Assembly: GCA_900642245.1 (NCBI GenBank)
Contig: CAAAJI010000010.1
Location: forward strand, 494,420 to 558,419
From: Fragilaria radians
Taxonomy: Eukaryota > Bacillariophyta > Fragilariophyceae > Fragilariales > Fragilariaceae
Length of the DNA stretch: 64,000 bases
Reading direction: 5' to 3'
Shown piece by piece: positions 1-11,752 of this stretch (its first letter is position 1; each line of letters begins with the position of its first letter). The notes beneath the pieces were generated by a model that worked only from the letters and a program-made list of their open reading frames with translations, did no database searches and was not told the DNA's origin. A program made the position numbers and the translations under genes.

Positions 1-279
1 CCAAGGATACGGTGCAGAGCATATTAAAGATCAAGGAATTGTTTCATGTTTGTTGTATACCCACCATATCATACTTATGATGTTTATAGGACGCTGGACA
101 TGAAAGTAGAACATGCCAATAAATAAAGAGACCGTATGGATTAAAAATTCAATCACTGGTCCTTGGGAAATGGTGCAGGTAATGATATGCCAGATGGTCA
201 TGAAAAACATGATTTAATAATAAAGATATAAACAATAATGAAGAAGAATTAATTAAGGTTGAGAAGAAGGATTCTAATC

Positions 280-490
280 CATAAGTTGTTAGAGAAATGA
301 AGGAACTGCAAGGATGGTTTTGTCCTGATTCTTCCAGAGTCATTGATGCCTCCAAAGCTCACACTGTATTGGGAAGACATTGCACTACTGATGCTGGAAC
401 ATGCAACAATAGCCATTTAGCTTCAATAAAGCCTTCAATTATTTTGATGAATAGGTTAAGCTCAAATGGAGAGGGGTCATTGATTTAAAT
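280..490 (+). mobile_element. Ty1/copia pol scrap (region upstream of RT)
   Basis: A short open stretch begins MKELQGWFCPDSS and continues for about 60 residues. It resembles the linker that precedes the reverse transcriptase in copia elements of diatom type, where a 'reLqgWF.P..s' block is common. Flanking sequence on both sides is full of stops, so this is a decayed fragment with no other recognisable domain. The family call rests on remembered motif shape, not on an alignment. Confidence 0.4.
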
Positions 491-3006
491 GCAGTCTATA
501 TGAAGAAGCTTATGTTAATATCTTGAACTCTGTTATACTACGAACCAGCAGTAATGTACCTTCCAACATATAAATGATATTCATCTCCCTTGTATTGTTT
601 AAACGCTTTTTCATATGCTTTCTTCCTCTGAAAGAGTGTTGCTTGAATCAGCTGGCATCTCATGACTTGAAGTTCAGGAGATCAAGAAGAATTCTTAGGA
701 GAAAGGCCTGTAGTTAGCGTTGCAGTTGATGTATCATTGAGAAATTTCATAAATTGGCTGGCATGTTATGGAGCGGGGGTAGAAAACGAAGACTTGTACC
801 TTTTTCGAAATGATTGCTTGAATAAAGTAGTTTAACGCTGCAAGTCAGCTTGGAATTAATTACTCTTTCATTAAAGCTTAGCTAGTAGCAAACTTGTCCT
901 ATTGAACTTTTGGTTTTGTGCAGAGGACTGTCAAGGCATTTTCACGTGGATAACCTTTTTGTGGTTTCTCTTCTTTTTTTTATTCGCGATAATCATTAAT
1001 TAAATCGATAGGCTGTCGTTTGTCGATTTGTGAGTGCTCCACTTCTTTGCCAGCAAGTCATCGTGATGCTAGATATCACTAATTAAGAGAGGATGTCGAA
1101 GACAGATTTATAAAGTTCATATTTGTAAGCTCAGAGAAAAAAGAAATTTTTAGGCAAGAACAGCAATACTAGCAATAATTGTACAGAATTAGCATTTGCC
1201 AGAAATCATAAGCAGTGGAATACGCCATGTTATACCAAAATCTTGATTTCTATGCATGTCGAAGCAATTTTGATGTGCAATTCCCTGTGCGCTTAAGTTA
1301 TGTTATCCTCAACCTTGGATTCACCTTTCCAAGAAATAAATCTGAGGGTTATAGGTCCTTGAAATGTGTACCAGAAAAAATGTGCATGATACTCCGAGGG
1401 GATCACAAGGCCCTGCAAGCGAAATTCCATTTATTTGCAATACACGCCTTTTAGTGAATTTCTTCTTTTATTTAATAATTGGTAATCTGCGAAACCAAAA
1501 TGTTCTTTCCTGGTACTCCTGCATTGCTTTGCCTTCCATACGTCAATGATATTAGGTTTATTGCTCTATCTCTTTTGTTAACATATCGTGTTTAAACTCA
1601 TCCATTCAATCGAAGGACTTAAAAAAATGGAATAAAGATATACTTCACACTCTTATACATCTCGTTACAAAAAAGATTATCTCAAAATAAAAAATAAATT
1701 GATACCTCATATGCTAAAATACATGGATCACGTTTCAACCCATGGACATAGTAACATTGCCTTTTGGTAAGTATAAAGTGTGTATACTTTGACCCATGAT
1801 TGTAATAACTATTCAATCATGTAAATCGCTGGAAACAAGTTTCTTTTTTTAAATTTCACTTGAAATTTTTTGTAACACTCATATTCACAAATAATATTAA
1901 TCTTTTTGTTTGATTGCTTGATAACTTAACATGACTGATATATGTTGAATCATCTTCTCAATGGCATACATTAGACAACATCAATCCAGCAAAAAAGCCA
2001 TGACAAGCCAACTCAATCACATCTCCTTCCACATCTCACTTACTTCTTCCTATATCCAACTCAAAAGGCACACATCGAATCAGCATCATACAACCTTCAA
2101 AACTAACTTAAAAGTGCATTAGCAGAAGTACCCCTTAACTTTGAAGTCAAAATGCATGCAACAAAAGTGATCAACAATCATCTACCTTGTAAAGCATGCG
2201 TACATGTAGCATCATACCAATAAAGTATTCATAAATCATCTAACATCCAAATGAGCATGCTGCCATCAAAACATCAACACAATACATCATGTAACTAATA
2301 CAATAAAATTACATCAACCATACATTATCATGCAACGACCACAATAACTTCCACCTCCATCACCCTACAAGCAACAAAGCACAATACCTTATGCTTTTCA
2401 GATAAGCTTTCGATACCTTCAGCATTTCTCTCCGCAATTCTATTTTCAACACATTAATGTCAGTGAAAGGTCTTCTCCTTAATCCACCATCACTTCATTT
2501 TCAAACAATTGTTATAAGCCGTTAAAACAACGGACAGCACCATCCAATTCTCCGTTGCGGAATCAGATTTTTGGACTTGCGTATGACACATCGACATTTC
2601 TTTTCTGTTGTATCACATCACCATGAAAATAATCGTTTTATTCCTAAGTTATTAATTAATAACTCTACGGATCAATTATCACAGTCTACCCTGGAATTTG
2701 AGAGCTAATCTACGTAGCAATGCAAGCGACAACTTATTGCATAAACTTTTCAAGGTGTTTAAAAATAAGCACTGACTCGTTAACAAAACAGCCTTGGCCA
2801 TATTCCATATAACATAAGAATTTACTTTAGGGTGACATGTGTCAGATCACATCTCCTTTACTAAACTAGTTTTCCAAAGACAGTTATGAAGCATCATGAC
2901 GAGGTAGTCGTTTCGCACAAACAATTTTCAGAGTAAGTTTCGAACGTCTCGCCATTCATTGAGAGAAATTCCTGAAATAGGCTGACAGACAATTTTTTTT
3001 CAAAGC
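491..3006. other. AT-rich intergenic DNA, no gene seen
   Basis: No reading frame here has coding character. The stretch from about 1950 to 2400 is rich in short CA/AT-type words such as repeated 'atcat' and 'acaac', giving low complexity but no clean tandem unit. The two open frames near 1215-1549 overlap each other, lack recognisable motifs and look like chance. Confidence 0.6.
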
Positions 3007-5117
3007 CTATATCTCAGCAATGGTATACGGGCGTTTGTAGGTCGGACTTGAGACTGGCGAACGCTCTTGTGGGCTTCGAAAACGATCCCTTTCTTCATGG
3101 ACAGAAACCGGTATAGCACTAAGTTCACGAGCCACAATCAATGTAATTGGTCTTGCTGCCATCTTTATCAAAGCTACTGTGTCTCCCCACATAATGTTAG
3201 TGATTGGACGCCTGATGTCTACGCCCGCAGCTTCTCGAATGACATCACCAACTTCAATATATCCAGTTCGTACAATTGATGAACCTGGGTTATCTGGAAC
3301 AACCGACATTACGCGAACTACTCCATCCGAGCCTCGATTTAGAGTAATTCCCAGTGCATCCGAGAGGAAAATGATAGGTCGCTCTTCTCCAACTTTTAAA
3401 GTTGCGGGCAACCTTGGCGATTGGAGGGGCCATTTCTTCGGTGGTGCCGGTAAGTTGAGAGTCTGAACAATAGCCTGAACAAAACAGTGTGAGTATAAGG
3501 ACGCAAAACGTGTATATAGTTCTTTATCAATCTTTAATTACCTGTTCTCTGGGCACAAAGCGAGGGGGAGGCAATTTTGGAACGATACTCTTAATGGAAC
3601 GCAAGGAACGACTCCCAACTGATCGCCCATCATCCTCGCAGTCCTCGAGAGCTGCTTCTGCCTTATCGTAGTATGCTTGATCGAATTCAGATAAAGTCTC
3701 TCCGTTAGGCAAAAGCGCAATACATTCGTCAAAGGATTCAACACATCCAGTGTAATCCCCAAGATAAAAGCTTGACTTTGCCAATGTGGAGTAAGCCTCA
3801 GGAGTAGGTCTTATTTTGACAGCAAGTAAGGAATCGTTGCGAGCACTTTCATGGCGACGAGATCCATTCAGAGCGTGAGCACGCCCCAAATGCAGTTCCG
3901 GTGATAAAAATGGATCATCTGGAACAAGGAATAAAGCTGCAGAATACTCTTCAATCGCTTGCTTGTAACGTTTAGCGGCTAAAAAACGATTGGCGCGTTG
4001 TTGGATGCGAACAGCCTCATCAAAATCAGGATCGTCTTGGGGTACCTCATCGACTACTTGACTATGACCTTGTTTTTGAATTTCAGATCCTTGTTGTTCC
4101 CTTGAAGTAAAGCCTTTTCCCTTGATTGCACTGACCCTTGATGTTTCCTTATTAGCGAGGGCATCTGATTCCTGCTTTATTGGTGAATCTTGAAACAGCT
4201 TCTTTCTGGGAGATGAATCTTTGTCAGGGATTGTTGCCACAGCTCGCATGATTTGTGTGGAGGAGCCTCGAAAACCACCAGTCGTCACAACAGCAGCCTC
4301 AGCATGTGGATCAGTAGCAATAGAATTGGCCAGTGTTGTTGTATCTGCTGTAGATAGACTATCAGAAACATTTTTACCTTCCAATTGTTTTTTGACTTTC
4401 TTACGAGCTTTTTCTAAATATGTTTTTGTAACTGCATTATCTGGTTCGAAAAAAATTGCCTCCTCATAAGCTGCAACAGCACCTTCGTAATCTTTGAGAA
4501 AATAAAGTGATTGTCCAAGACGAGCATGAGCTTTGCCAAATGTGGGAGCCAAAGCTACAGCCCGACGTGAATCCGTGGCTGCAGCTGCGTAACGCTTCAA
4601 ACTCAAAAGCGCTGCAGCACGGTTACTTAAAAATACATGAGAAGAGGGTCCAACAGGAGAAAGCTGAAGTGCTGCTGAGTATGCATTATAAGCGCGTGTA
4701 TATTCCTGCCATGATGTATTTCTTCACAAATGAGCGAATGAAAATTAAGTTTGAATTTAGAACGTTAGGAAAATTGTAACTCACCTGGGATGCCATGTGT
4801 TTGTTTCCAAGAGCCTTCATTCTTTCTGCCTCTTGGTGCAACTCCTCTAATTGAGCCAAATCCAATAAGGCGTCTTCACTTTCATTTCGAACTTCTTCTT
4901 CTTCATCTGAAGCTGGTGCACGTGGTGGAGGGGGAGGAGGTGGTGCATCACCTCGAAGCTGATATTCCTGAAAGGTCTTAGGTTGGGACAATGACGAAGA
5001 TTCAACATTGTAATCATAATCTTCGTCCATTGAAGACACTTCCATAGGTGATTTCTTTTTGTGTGATGATGAAGTCGTGTAAAAGTCTAACTCACGTTGA
5101 GATAATTCTACCCTCAT
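3007..5117 (-). CDS. TPR-repeat protein with C-terminal PDZ domain, 3 exons
   Basis: Exons are 4785-5117, 3542-4705 and 3007-3474; the introns (79 and 67 nt) are GT-AG and keep frame, giving 654 residues. The N-terminus is acidic with a seven-proline run and an E/D cluster. Exon 2 opens inside a TPR block (residues about 105-215: 'GNKHMASQ', then 'EYTRAYNAYSAALQLSP', then 'KAHARLGQSLYFLKDYEGA'). A second TPR block lies at about 295-410. The last exon carries a PDZ-like fold with 'LGITLNR', 'GYIEVGDVI' and 'DTVALIKMAARPITLIV'. The ATG at 5117 directly follows a splice-acceptor-like tract (ttgctttttcag), so a 5' exon may exist. TPR and PDZ domains both bind protein partners, so a scaffold or co-chaperone role is inferred. 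No specific orthologue is recognised. Confidence 0.85.
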
Positions 5118-6833
5118 TCCTGAAAAAGCAATCCTTTCCAATCACTCACAAGCGATGACAGTATGAACTCAATTCTTCTGACAAGTCGTTGCCAAGAAAA
5201 TTGTACTCAAGACTGTCTTTGAAAGGCAATTCTAATCAGCACCTCGTTACTACGCTGCCTAAATCAAACGCAGTCAAAAGTCTCCTTAGATTAACAACAT
5301 CCATGTGTTAAGTTTCAATATCCATATACGCTACGTACCTGTAGCTCAGAAGCCGTTGAATATCGAGTTTTCACGGTCCGGCGATGCCGATTCAGCATAC
5401 CCGACTGGTAAAACAAAATTAATACTATCCTAGCTCCACAGATTTTACATACGGATTTTTTCACGAAGAGTTTGTACTACTAAATTAAAAACGAAAGAGT
5501 CAACAAGACTAAGAATATTTTTTATGAAATGCCTCCAAAACAAAATACTTAGGAGACAGTTCGCTAACCCAGCCAAACTGAACTGTCGCATTCTACCAAC
5601 CAATCAAAAACATCATATTATCCCGTAACCTTAAACTAGTATAAGTATATAATGAATTCTCAATGACAATTGGACTTTCCATCAACTTCATTTCAACTTA
5701 ACCACTCCAACATCAAAAAATGTATTGCCATCCAAAGCTTGATTTGTTCAATAATAGCAAACAAGTCTACGTATGCACTTCTCCTCATCTCACTTCATTT
5801 CTCTGACTTCCTTACTGCTTTCAATTTCTTTCATATAATGGTATTTTCCTTTTCCTTTTCAAGCATTCCTTGCATTAATATGATGTGGGGCTCTGTTGCT
5901 TACCTTACATACTTATTTTACTGACAACAATCGTACAATACTCACTATCCCAATTTTCTTAGAGATCACGAATAAATATTCTATTTTTAATATTTTCCTA
6001 CGCGTACAAATGGTCTTACTTCACTTTTGGTGTATCTATTTGCAAGTTTGCTTAGGTGATTCAAGCTATCTACAAAGTAATTTATTGGTGCTTGATCTAG
6101 CTTTATGAAGGGGCTCTATTTGTGCTAACGAAGAATCTATTCATATATGAGTATATGATTTGCAACATTTTGCAATTGTATTTGCTTGTGGATGTGACAT
6201 GCTGTTATTTACCTGGCAACACCGCAATTATCTCTTGATTACGCTCACATTTGAAAATGTTCCAATTGTGAAAGCAAATAGTTTCAGCCAATGGGAATTT
6301 TCAAACAAGATATTTTGATATCAATCCTGAATAAGTTTAGGCAATTTGTTTTTGACTTTGACAGCTTCACAATAGCATTTGGATGAATGTATCAATTTGA
6401 GTGCAAGCAGAAATGTATGGAGGGTAAGAGGACTTACCAGATCTAAAATTTCAGCGATGAATTTCTACAAAATTAGGTGGCATTAAGATATCTTTCTCGT
6501 GCTCATGTCGAACTTAATTGTTCAAAAATCTTCAGTAAAACCTGGCCATGCCATAGTATTTCAAACTAGCGCATTTTTTGAAAGCCTCTTTCAGGTATAT
6601 TACATTTACATGGAAAAGGAACTTGAAATGTATGAGGAATCTATTTAATTTTTTACCTTAGTCGACTGGGTTTAGCCAAGCTTACAATTATTATACCAGT
6701 AGGGAATCAACACATATTTTTGAGTTTATGCCGATTTCCGAATTCTGAATTCCTTATCAATTGCTGTTATTCCTATTGCTGTCATAAATTAAGAGCTCGA
6801 CAGAAGTTGAAACAAGAAAGTCGAAATTGCACG
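5118..6833. other. Intergenic, head-to-head promoter region
   Basis: This 1.7 kb lies between the TPR-PDZ gene (-) and XPB (+) and should hold both promoters. Open frames at 5670-6108 are hydrophobic, start at non-ATG codons and look random. A 'cctgtagctcag' string near 5340 recalls a tRNA D-arm, but no tRNA fold follows it. Confidence 0.5.
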
Positions 6834-9125
6834 ATGTCACTAGATGCCGATGACGAATACGCACATGCCAAGAAACTTGTCGCTCGTGCCTCTGAACGTA
6901 AGGCTCTTTTAGGGTCGACAGAAAATTCAGACGGAACACATGCATTAGTTGGGGCTGATTTTTCAAATATTCCTCTGAAAACAGATCACTATCAAAGGCC
7001 TTGTTGGGTTTGTCCAGATGGAACCATCTATTTAGAAGCTTTCCATGATCTATATACTCAAGCATACGATTTTCTTGTGGCAATAGCCGAGCCTATTGCA
7101 AGGCCAGAGTTTGTGCATCAATATAAACTGACCCCATACTCTTTATACGCAGCTGTTGCAACCAATATTGAAACGGAACGAATAATTACAGTACTTGACA
7201 AACTTTCAAAGAACAAACTACCGAAAGAAGTTATAAAGTTCATACGTGACTGCACACAAAAGTATGGAAAAGCTAAATTGGTGTTGAAACAAAACAAGTT
7301 TCATGTGGAGAGTGAATTTCCTCAAGTATTGCGTGAGTTGTTGAGAGATCCAATAATCGCCCAGGCTCGAATCAAGGAAACATCTGGAAGCTTAGATGAA
7401 CACGGATTTTTAGTTCAAGGGAAAGCGGAAGAAATGAAAGAAAACTTGCATAGTTTGGAAGGCGATGAAGAATCTGATGACGAGGAGGATGAAAGTGTTG
7501 CAAAGAAGCCTGCGACTGTAGTCAGTTTCCAAATTAAGAGTGAAGCAGTGGAAAAAGTAAAGCGTCGTGCAATAGACTTGGACTATCCCCTCATGGAGGA
7601 ATACGACTTTCGAAACGATCAGGTCAATCCCAACGTTCATCAATTTGACCTTAAACCTCACACTCGAATTCGACGGTATCAAGAGCGTTCTTTGGCAAAA
7701 ATGTTTGGTAATGGTCGGGCAAGATCGGGAATCATTGTTTTGCCATGTGGAGCTGGAAAAACTTTAACAGGTGTCACTGCGGCTCAAACCATTAAAAAAT
7801 CTTGTGTTGCTCTATGTACCAATGCAGTTTCTGTGCTTCAATGGAAGTATCAATTTCAGCTTTGGACAAATATCCCAGATGATAGGATCAGCGTATTTAC
7901 TAGTGACCGAAAAGACCCTATTCATCCTGAGGCTTGTGTTTTAATCACCACATATACGATGATTTCCTACAGCGGAAAGCGCTCAGATAAATCGCAAGAA
8001 GTGATGGATATAATCACAGGACGGGAGTGGGGATTACTCCTGATGGATGAGGTGCACGTAGTGCCGGCGAAAATGTTCCGAAGTGTCGTCGGATCAGTCA
8101 AAGCTCATTGTCGATTAGGCTTAACGGCAACATTAGTTCGAGAAGATGACTTGATTTCAGATCTCAACTTTTTGATAGGTCCCAAGCTCTACGAAGCTAA
8201 CTGGATGGACTTGACTGCTCAGGGATACTTAGCAAATGTTCAATGCGTAGAAGTCTGGTGTCCGATGACAGGACCTTTCATGAAAGAATACCTTAGCGCA
8301 TCGAACGCACGGCTTAAGCAATCTTTGTACATTATGAATCCATCGAAGCTGAGAGCAACGGAGTTTCTTGTCCGTTATCATGAAGAGCGTGGAGACAAGA
8401 TTATTGTTTTTTCTGATCTTGTGTTTTCCCTCAAGTTGTACGCTGAGATGTTAAAGAAACCTCTTATCTTTGGAAATACACCTGAGCGGGAGAGACAAGC
8501 TATTCTCGGTACATTTAGAACGAACGACGCTCTCCGAACTATATGCATATCCAAAGTTGGAGATACATCAATTGATTTACCTGAAGCTAACGTTATCATT
8601 CAAGTATCATCTCATTTTGGATCGCGTCGTCAAGAAGCGCAGCGTTTAGGTAGAATTTTGAGGCCTAAGTCATTCACTGCTCGCGATGGAACTAATCGAT
8701 CTTCGTTCAATGCTTTCTTCTACACTCTAGTGAGCAGTGACACACAAGAGATGTTTTACAGTGCAAAGCGACAGCAATATTTGATAGATCAGGGATACAC
8801 CTTTAAGATTGTAACCAATCTTTGCGAAAAGGCAGATGAATTAGCGAAAACGGAGAATTACGCATATTCAAGTCCCCAACATGATTTAAAACTCTTGCGT
8901 CAAGTTATGAGCTCTGAGACTGATATGGAGAAAGATCAGCGTGATGAAGATACTGCGATCAGAAAGAATAATACGGATGGTGCAGCGTTAGCTGATGCTG
9001 GTGGTGTAAAAAGAAGTGCTGGTGTGACAATGTCATCCCTTAGTGGGGGAAGTGGTATGCGATACCGAGAAGTTGGAGGAGGCACTAAACGTCATCCTCT
9101 GTTTCAGAAAAGGCTAAGAAAATAA
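6834..9125 (+). CDS. ERCC3: TFIIH DNA helicase/translocase XPB (ERCC3/Ssl2)
   Basis: An intronless frame encodes 763 residues, close to the usual length of about 780. The frame is open 38 codons further upstream, but the ATG at 6834 begins an acidic 'MSLDADDEYAHAKKL' that fits the family, and the extension looks like leader DNA. Visible motifs are Walker A GAGKT (306-310), DEVH box (405-408), 'LTATLVRED' with the RED element, and motif VI QRLGRILR (603-610). An acidic stretch follows the N-terminal damage-recognition-like region (about residues 210-225). The C-terminus ends in the family-typical 'HPLFQKRLRK'. XPB is the 3'-5' translocase of TFIIH that opens promoters for RNA polymerase II and opens DNA in nucleotide excision repair, acting in the nucleus. 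Nothing is missing and the gene looks functional. Confidence 0.97.
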   Translation: MSLDADDEYAHAKKLVARASERKALLGSTENSDGTHALVGADFSNIPLKTDHYQRPCWVCPDGTIYLEAFHDLYTQAYDFLVAIAEPIARPEFVHQYKLTPYSLYAAVATNIETERIITVLDKLSKNKLPKEVIKFIRDCTQKYGKAKLVLKQNKFHVESEFPQVLRELLRDPIIAQARIKETSGSLDEHGFLVQGKAEEMKENLHSLEGDEESDDEEDESVAKKPATVVSFQIKSEAVEKVKRRAIDLDYPLMEEYDFRNDQVNPNVHQFDLKPHTRIRRYQERSLAKMFGNGRARSGIIVLPCGAGKTLTGVTAAQTIKKSCVALCTNAVSVLQWKYQFQLWTNIPDDRISVFTSDRKDPIHPEACVLITTYTMISYSGKRSDKSQEVMDIITGREWGLLLMDEVHVVPAKMFRSVVGSVKAHCRLGLTATLVREDDLISDLNFLIGPKLYEANWMDLTAQGYLANVQCVEVWCPMTGPFMKEYLSASNARLKQSLYIMNPSKLRATEFLVRYHEERGDKIIVFSDLVFSLKLYAEMLKKPLIFGNTPERERQAILGTFRTNDALRTICISKVGDTSIDLPEANVIIQVSSHFGSRRQEAQRLGRILRPKSFTARDGTNRSSFNAFFYTLVSSDTQEMFYSAKRQQYLIDQGYTFKIVTNLCEKADELAKTENYAYSSPQHDLKLLRQVMSSETDMEKDQRDEDTAIRKNNTDGAALADAGGVKRSAGVTMSSLSGGSGMRYREVGGGTKRHPLFQKRLRK

Positions 9126-9843
9126 AGAAATGAAACTATCGTCTTTGGTCAATCCGAACTCTCTGTCACCTTTAAAACTTTTTGTTTTGAATCTTCGAAA
9201 AAATTGGCAAATATACAAAGCAAGATTTGGATGCTTGTTATTAAACCCAATACACGTTAGTGAATTTATAGATAACTTTAATCATACCTAAGCAATGTAT
9301 AAAGAGAAGCATTGCAACGCAATTTCTTCATAAATCATGCTAGTACTCTAGGATTCAACCATACAATAGTTAGCATAATCCAAAAGCACACATATACTAA
9401 TGACACCGAGAAAAGAAATCAGCCAATAAATAAGCATAGGAGCATCGAGACAATTCAAGACGATGAGCCCATTATTCAGAAATAGAAAAGTAAGAAAGCA
9501 TCGTGTGCAATCACATGTGACCTCGGTAGGACGTTTACCATTCACGGACAGTAATATCAAGGCAATTAAAAAGAATTCAGAGGATAAAGAGGTAATTCAT
9601 CTTCATCATTGGCAAATAAACATGCAATATCTAGTAACACCCCCAGGGTGCTCAGAATTGGTTAAACTTCCTTCTGCGCTGGAGTCTACGGGGAAAAAAT
9701 GTCGGAACAGTACGGAGCCTTCAATAACCATTTAAATTTATATCATTTATACTTGAATCAACTATCTTGTCTCTGCTATGATCTATAATCTCTTAAAACT
9801 CCATTAATACATAGATATACCTCTCTTCCAAATTTACATTAAG
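9126..9843. other. Intergenic, no supported gene
   Basis: This is the 3' flank of XPB. A 90-codon frame with an ATG start lies at 9463-9735 (+), but it has no recognisable motif and its composition does not differ from its surroundings. It is left uncalled. Confidence 0.45.
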
Positions 9844-10082
9844 TCAACGACGATGGCGGCGTTGTGCCCCTGATTCCCTCATTCCACATGCTTTCCATGT
9901 CATATGAGAGAGTGATTCACGCGGCTCCATGATTAAGTCAAGAAACGACATATCATCACCAGCCCCTACAGTACTGAACAAGAACACCTCCAACGCTATT
10001 TCCGAAAGACGCGACCGTGTCAAAAAAAAGTAATTGAGAGAAAGTGTAACACCAGAACAACTTCGAAAGTAAGAAATCCCAT
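9844..10082 (-). pseudogene. 79-residue mini-ORF split by a one-base shift in a T8 run
   Basis: The minus strand is open from an ATG at 10082 (MGFLTFEVVLVLHF...) into a run of eight T, where it meets TGA. One extra T would join it to a second frame that reads LTRSRLSEIALEVF, continues through GAGDDMSFLDLIMEP and ends in QRRHRR before TGA at 9844. The downstream part has clear coding character (W, C, M and acidic residues, no low complexity) and higher GC than its flanks. The N-terminal part is hydrophobic, like a signal or membrane segment. It starts only about 55 nt after the Sec61 alpha stop on the same strand. It could be a gene with an assembly or sequencing error, a recent pseudogene, or the last exon of a spliced transcript. 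The product is not recognised. Confidence 0.45.
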
Positions 10083-10137
10083 CACTAGTTTCGCCTTAAC
10101 AGTTGATCCAAGTCAACACGGCAAACTTCATAGGTCC

Positions 10138-11752
10138 TTAAAAGCCAAAAGCTCCTAAGCCATCATGCTGCTCCTTAAGGAAAGCCTCGTAGAATTGATA
10201 AATAATTGTTACACTGAGTAAGATACCTGTACCAGTTCCAATTGCTCCCATAAAATCTGCGACAACTGTTAGCGCTCCAATACACATTCCTCCAAAGGCA
10301 GCAGCAGTCGGGATGTAGCGGTTAAGGACATGAATTAGTGCTGAGTCTCGGTGTCCCTTCATGACCATTTGATTGTCGCGAAGCTGCTTGGCAACATCAC
10401 GCGCGGAAGCTCCCGAAACTTCAATCCAGGTTTTCGAAAAGAGCGCACATGCAGTTAGAATAAATACGAGGTAAAAGACAGCATGAAATGGATCGTAGAT
10501 GATTTCTGCGAGAGATGTTGGAGGAGATATGTAGTATGCTATTCCTCCAACGGGAATCATTGATGAGGAACCTTCAACTTCCTGCCACTTTCCCAACAAA
10601 CGCACTAGAATGTTAGTAGGTGCTCGGTTGTAGAGAAGCTGTGAAACAAAGTAGAGATTTGAAACCAAAGCAGTTTGCAAAATGATTGGCATATTGGAGG
10701 TGTAAAATAATTTGATGGGATAATTTCCTTGCTGTCCTCTGTATTTTTGGTACTTCACTGGGAGATCCACGCGCCATCCTTGGAAATAGATGACAACAAC
10801 GAATATAAGAACAGTGGCCATGAGATTGGTCAAGTTTGGCAAGTTTTGGCGATACAAAGCTTCTCTTAAGGCGCGGATCTTATTGTTTCTTGTGATAAGT
10901 AAATGAAAAAGCGCAATAATAGCTCCTTCAAATTCTGTTCCACGTCCAGTGTTGATGGTTGTTGGAGAAAAGGCCTTCCAAACGATGTTTTCGCATATGT
11001 TTGTAGCAATAAACAGCGAAATGCCAGATCCCAAACCGTAACCTTTTTGAAGTAGCTCATCAAGAGTCAACACAATAAGTCCAGCGCAAAAAAGTTGGGC
11101 TATGATGAGAATTGCATTTCCCGCTCCAATAGATCCAAGATCTCCGTACATTCCAGAGACGACGTAAGCAATTGCCTCACCAACTGTGATGAGAATACCA
11201 AAAAGCTTTTGCGCGCCTGAGAATAGAGCTCTATCTTCCTTGACATTGTAGTCAACTTCAATGATACGTGATCCTGCCAAAAGTTGCATCACGAGACCCG
11301 AAGTGACAATCGGGGAGATCCCAAGTTCCATCAAAGTACCTCGGTTGGAGGCTAAAATAACTCTCATCCAATAAAAAGGATCCGAAGATTTTGCTGACTG
11401 AACTCCATAGATGGGGATCTGACAGCAAACCAAGAAGATGAAGAGAGTGATTGTTGTCCACAAAAGCTTCTCTCGGAACGGAATCTAAATGAAAGAGGAG
11501 AACGGTAAGCACAAAGCTGTTCATAATCAATTCATTCACGTATGCGAGTCCCGATCCAGTAAAAATGTACTGGGCCTGCCCTTGAATGTCATTGTATGGT
11601 GGAAGAAAGGGGTAGCACGATGAACACACAATCCAGATGTGACGTGAAAACAAGACCACCATATAGCCATAGAACAGACCTACCTTGCGGTCCGGACTTG
11701 CGACCTCGGGGAGGACGCACATAACGGGACGAATCAAATGAAGGAAACGCAT
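10138..11752 (-). CDS. SEC61A: Sec61 alpha, ER protein-conducting channel
   Basis: Exon 1 (11684-11752) encodes [20 protein letters not shown] and three more residues. Exon 2 (10138-11484) resumes with [19 protein letters not shown]. The intron is 199 nt with GTAGGT donor and TTTAG acceptor. Together they give 471 residues, against about 475 in other eukaryotes. Hallmarks are '[11 protein letters not shown]', the plug region '[20 protein letters not shown]' and '[15 protein letters not shown]', followed by the usual ten membrane segments and a short cytosolic tail 'GLGAFGF'. Sec61 alpha forms the channel for co-translational secretion and membrane insertion at the ER. An upstream in-frame stretch to 11857 exists, but the ATG at 11752 aligns with the universal N-terminus. 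This is the largest intron in the window. Confidence 0.97.

Noticed and set aside
5335..5410. tRNA-like start (cctgtagctcag)
   Set aside because: No T-arm or acceptor pairing follows at the right distance.
6720..6833. 38-residue N-terminal extension of XPB
   Set aside because: It begins at a TTG codon, is Cys/Tyr-rich and unlike XPB; the ATG at 6834 fits the family.
9463..9735. 90-codon ATG frame downstream of XPB
   Set aside because: No recognisable domain and composition like the intergenic background; kept as a note only.
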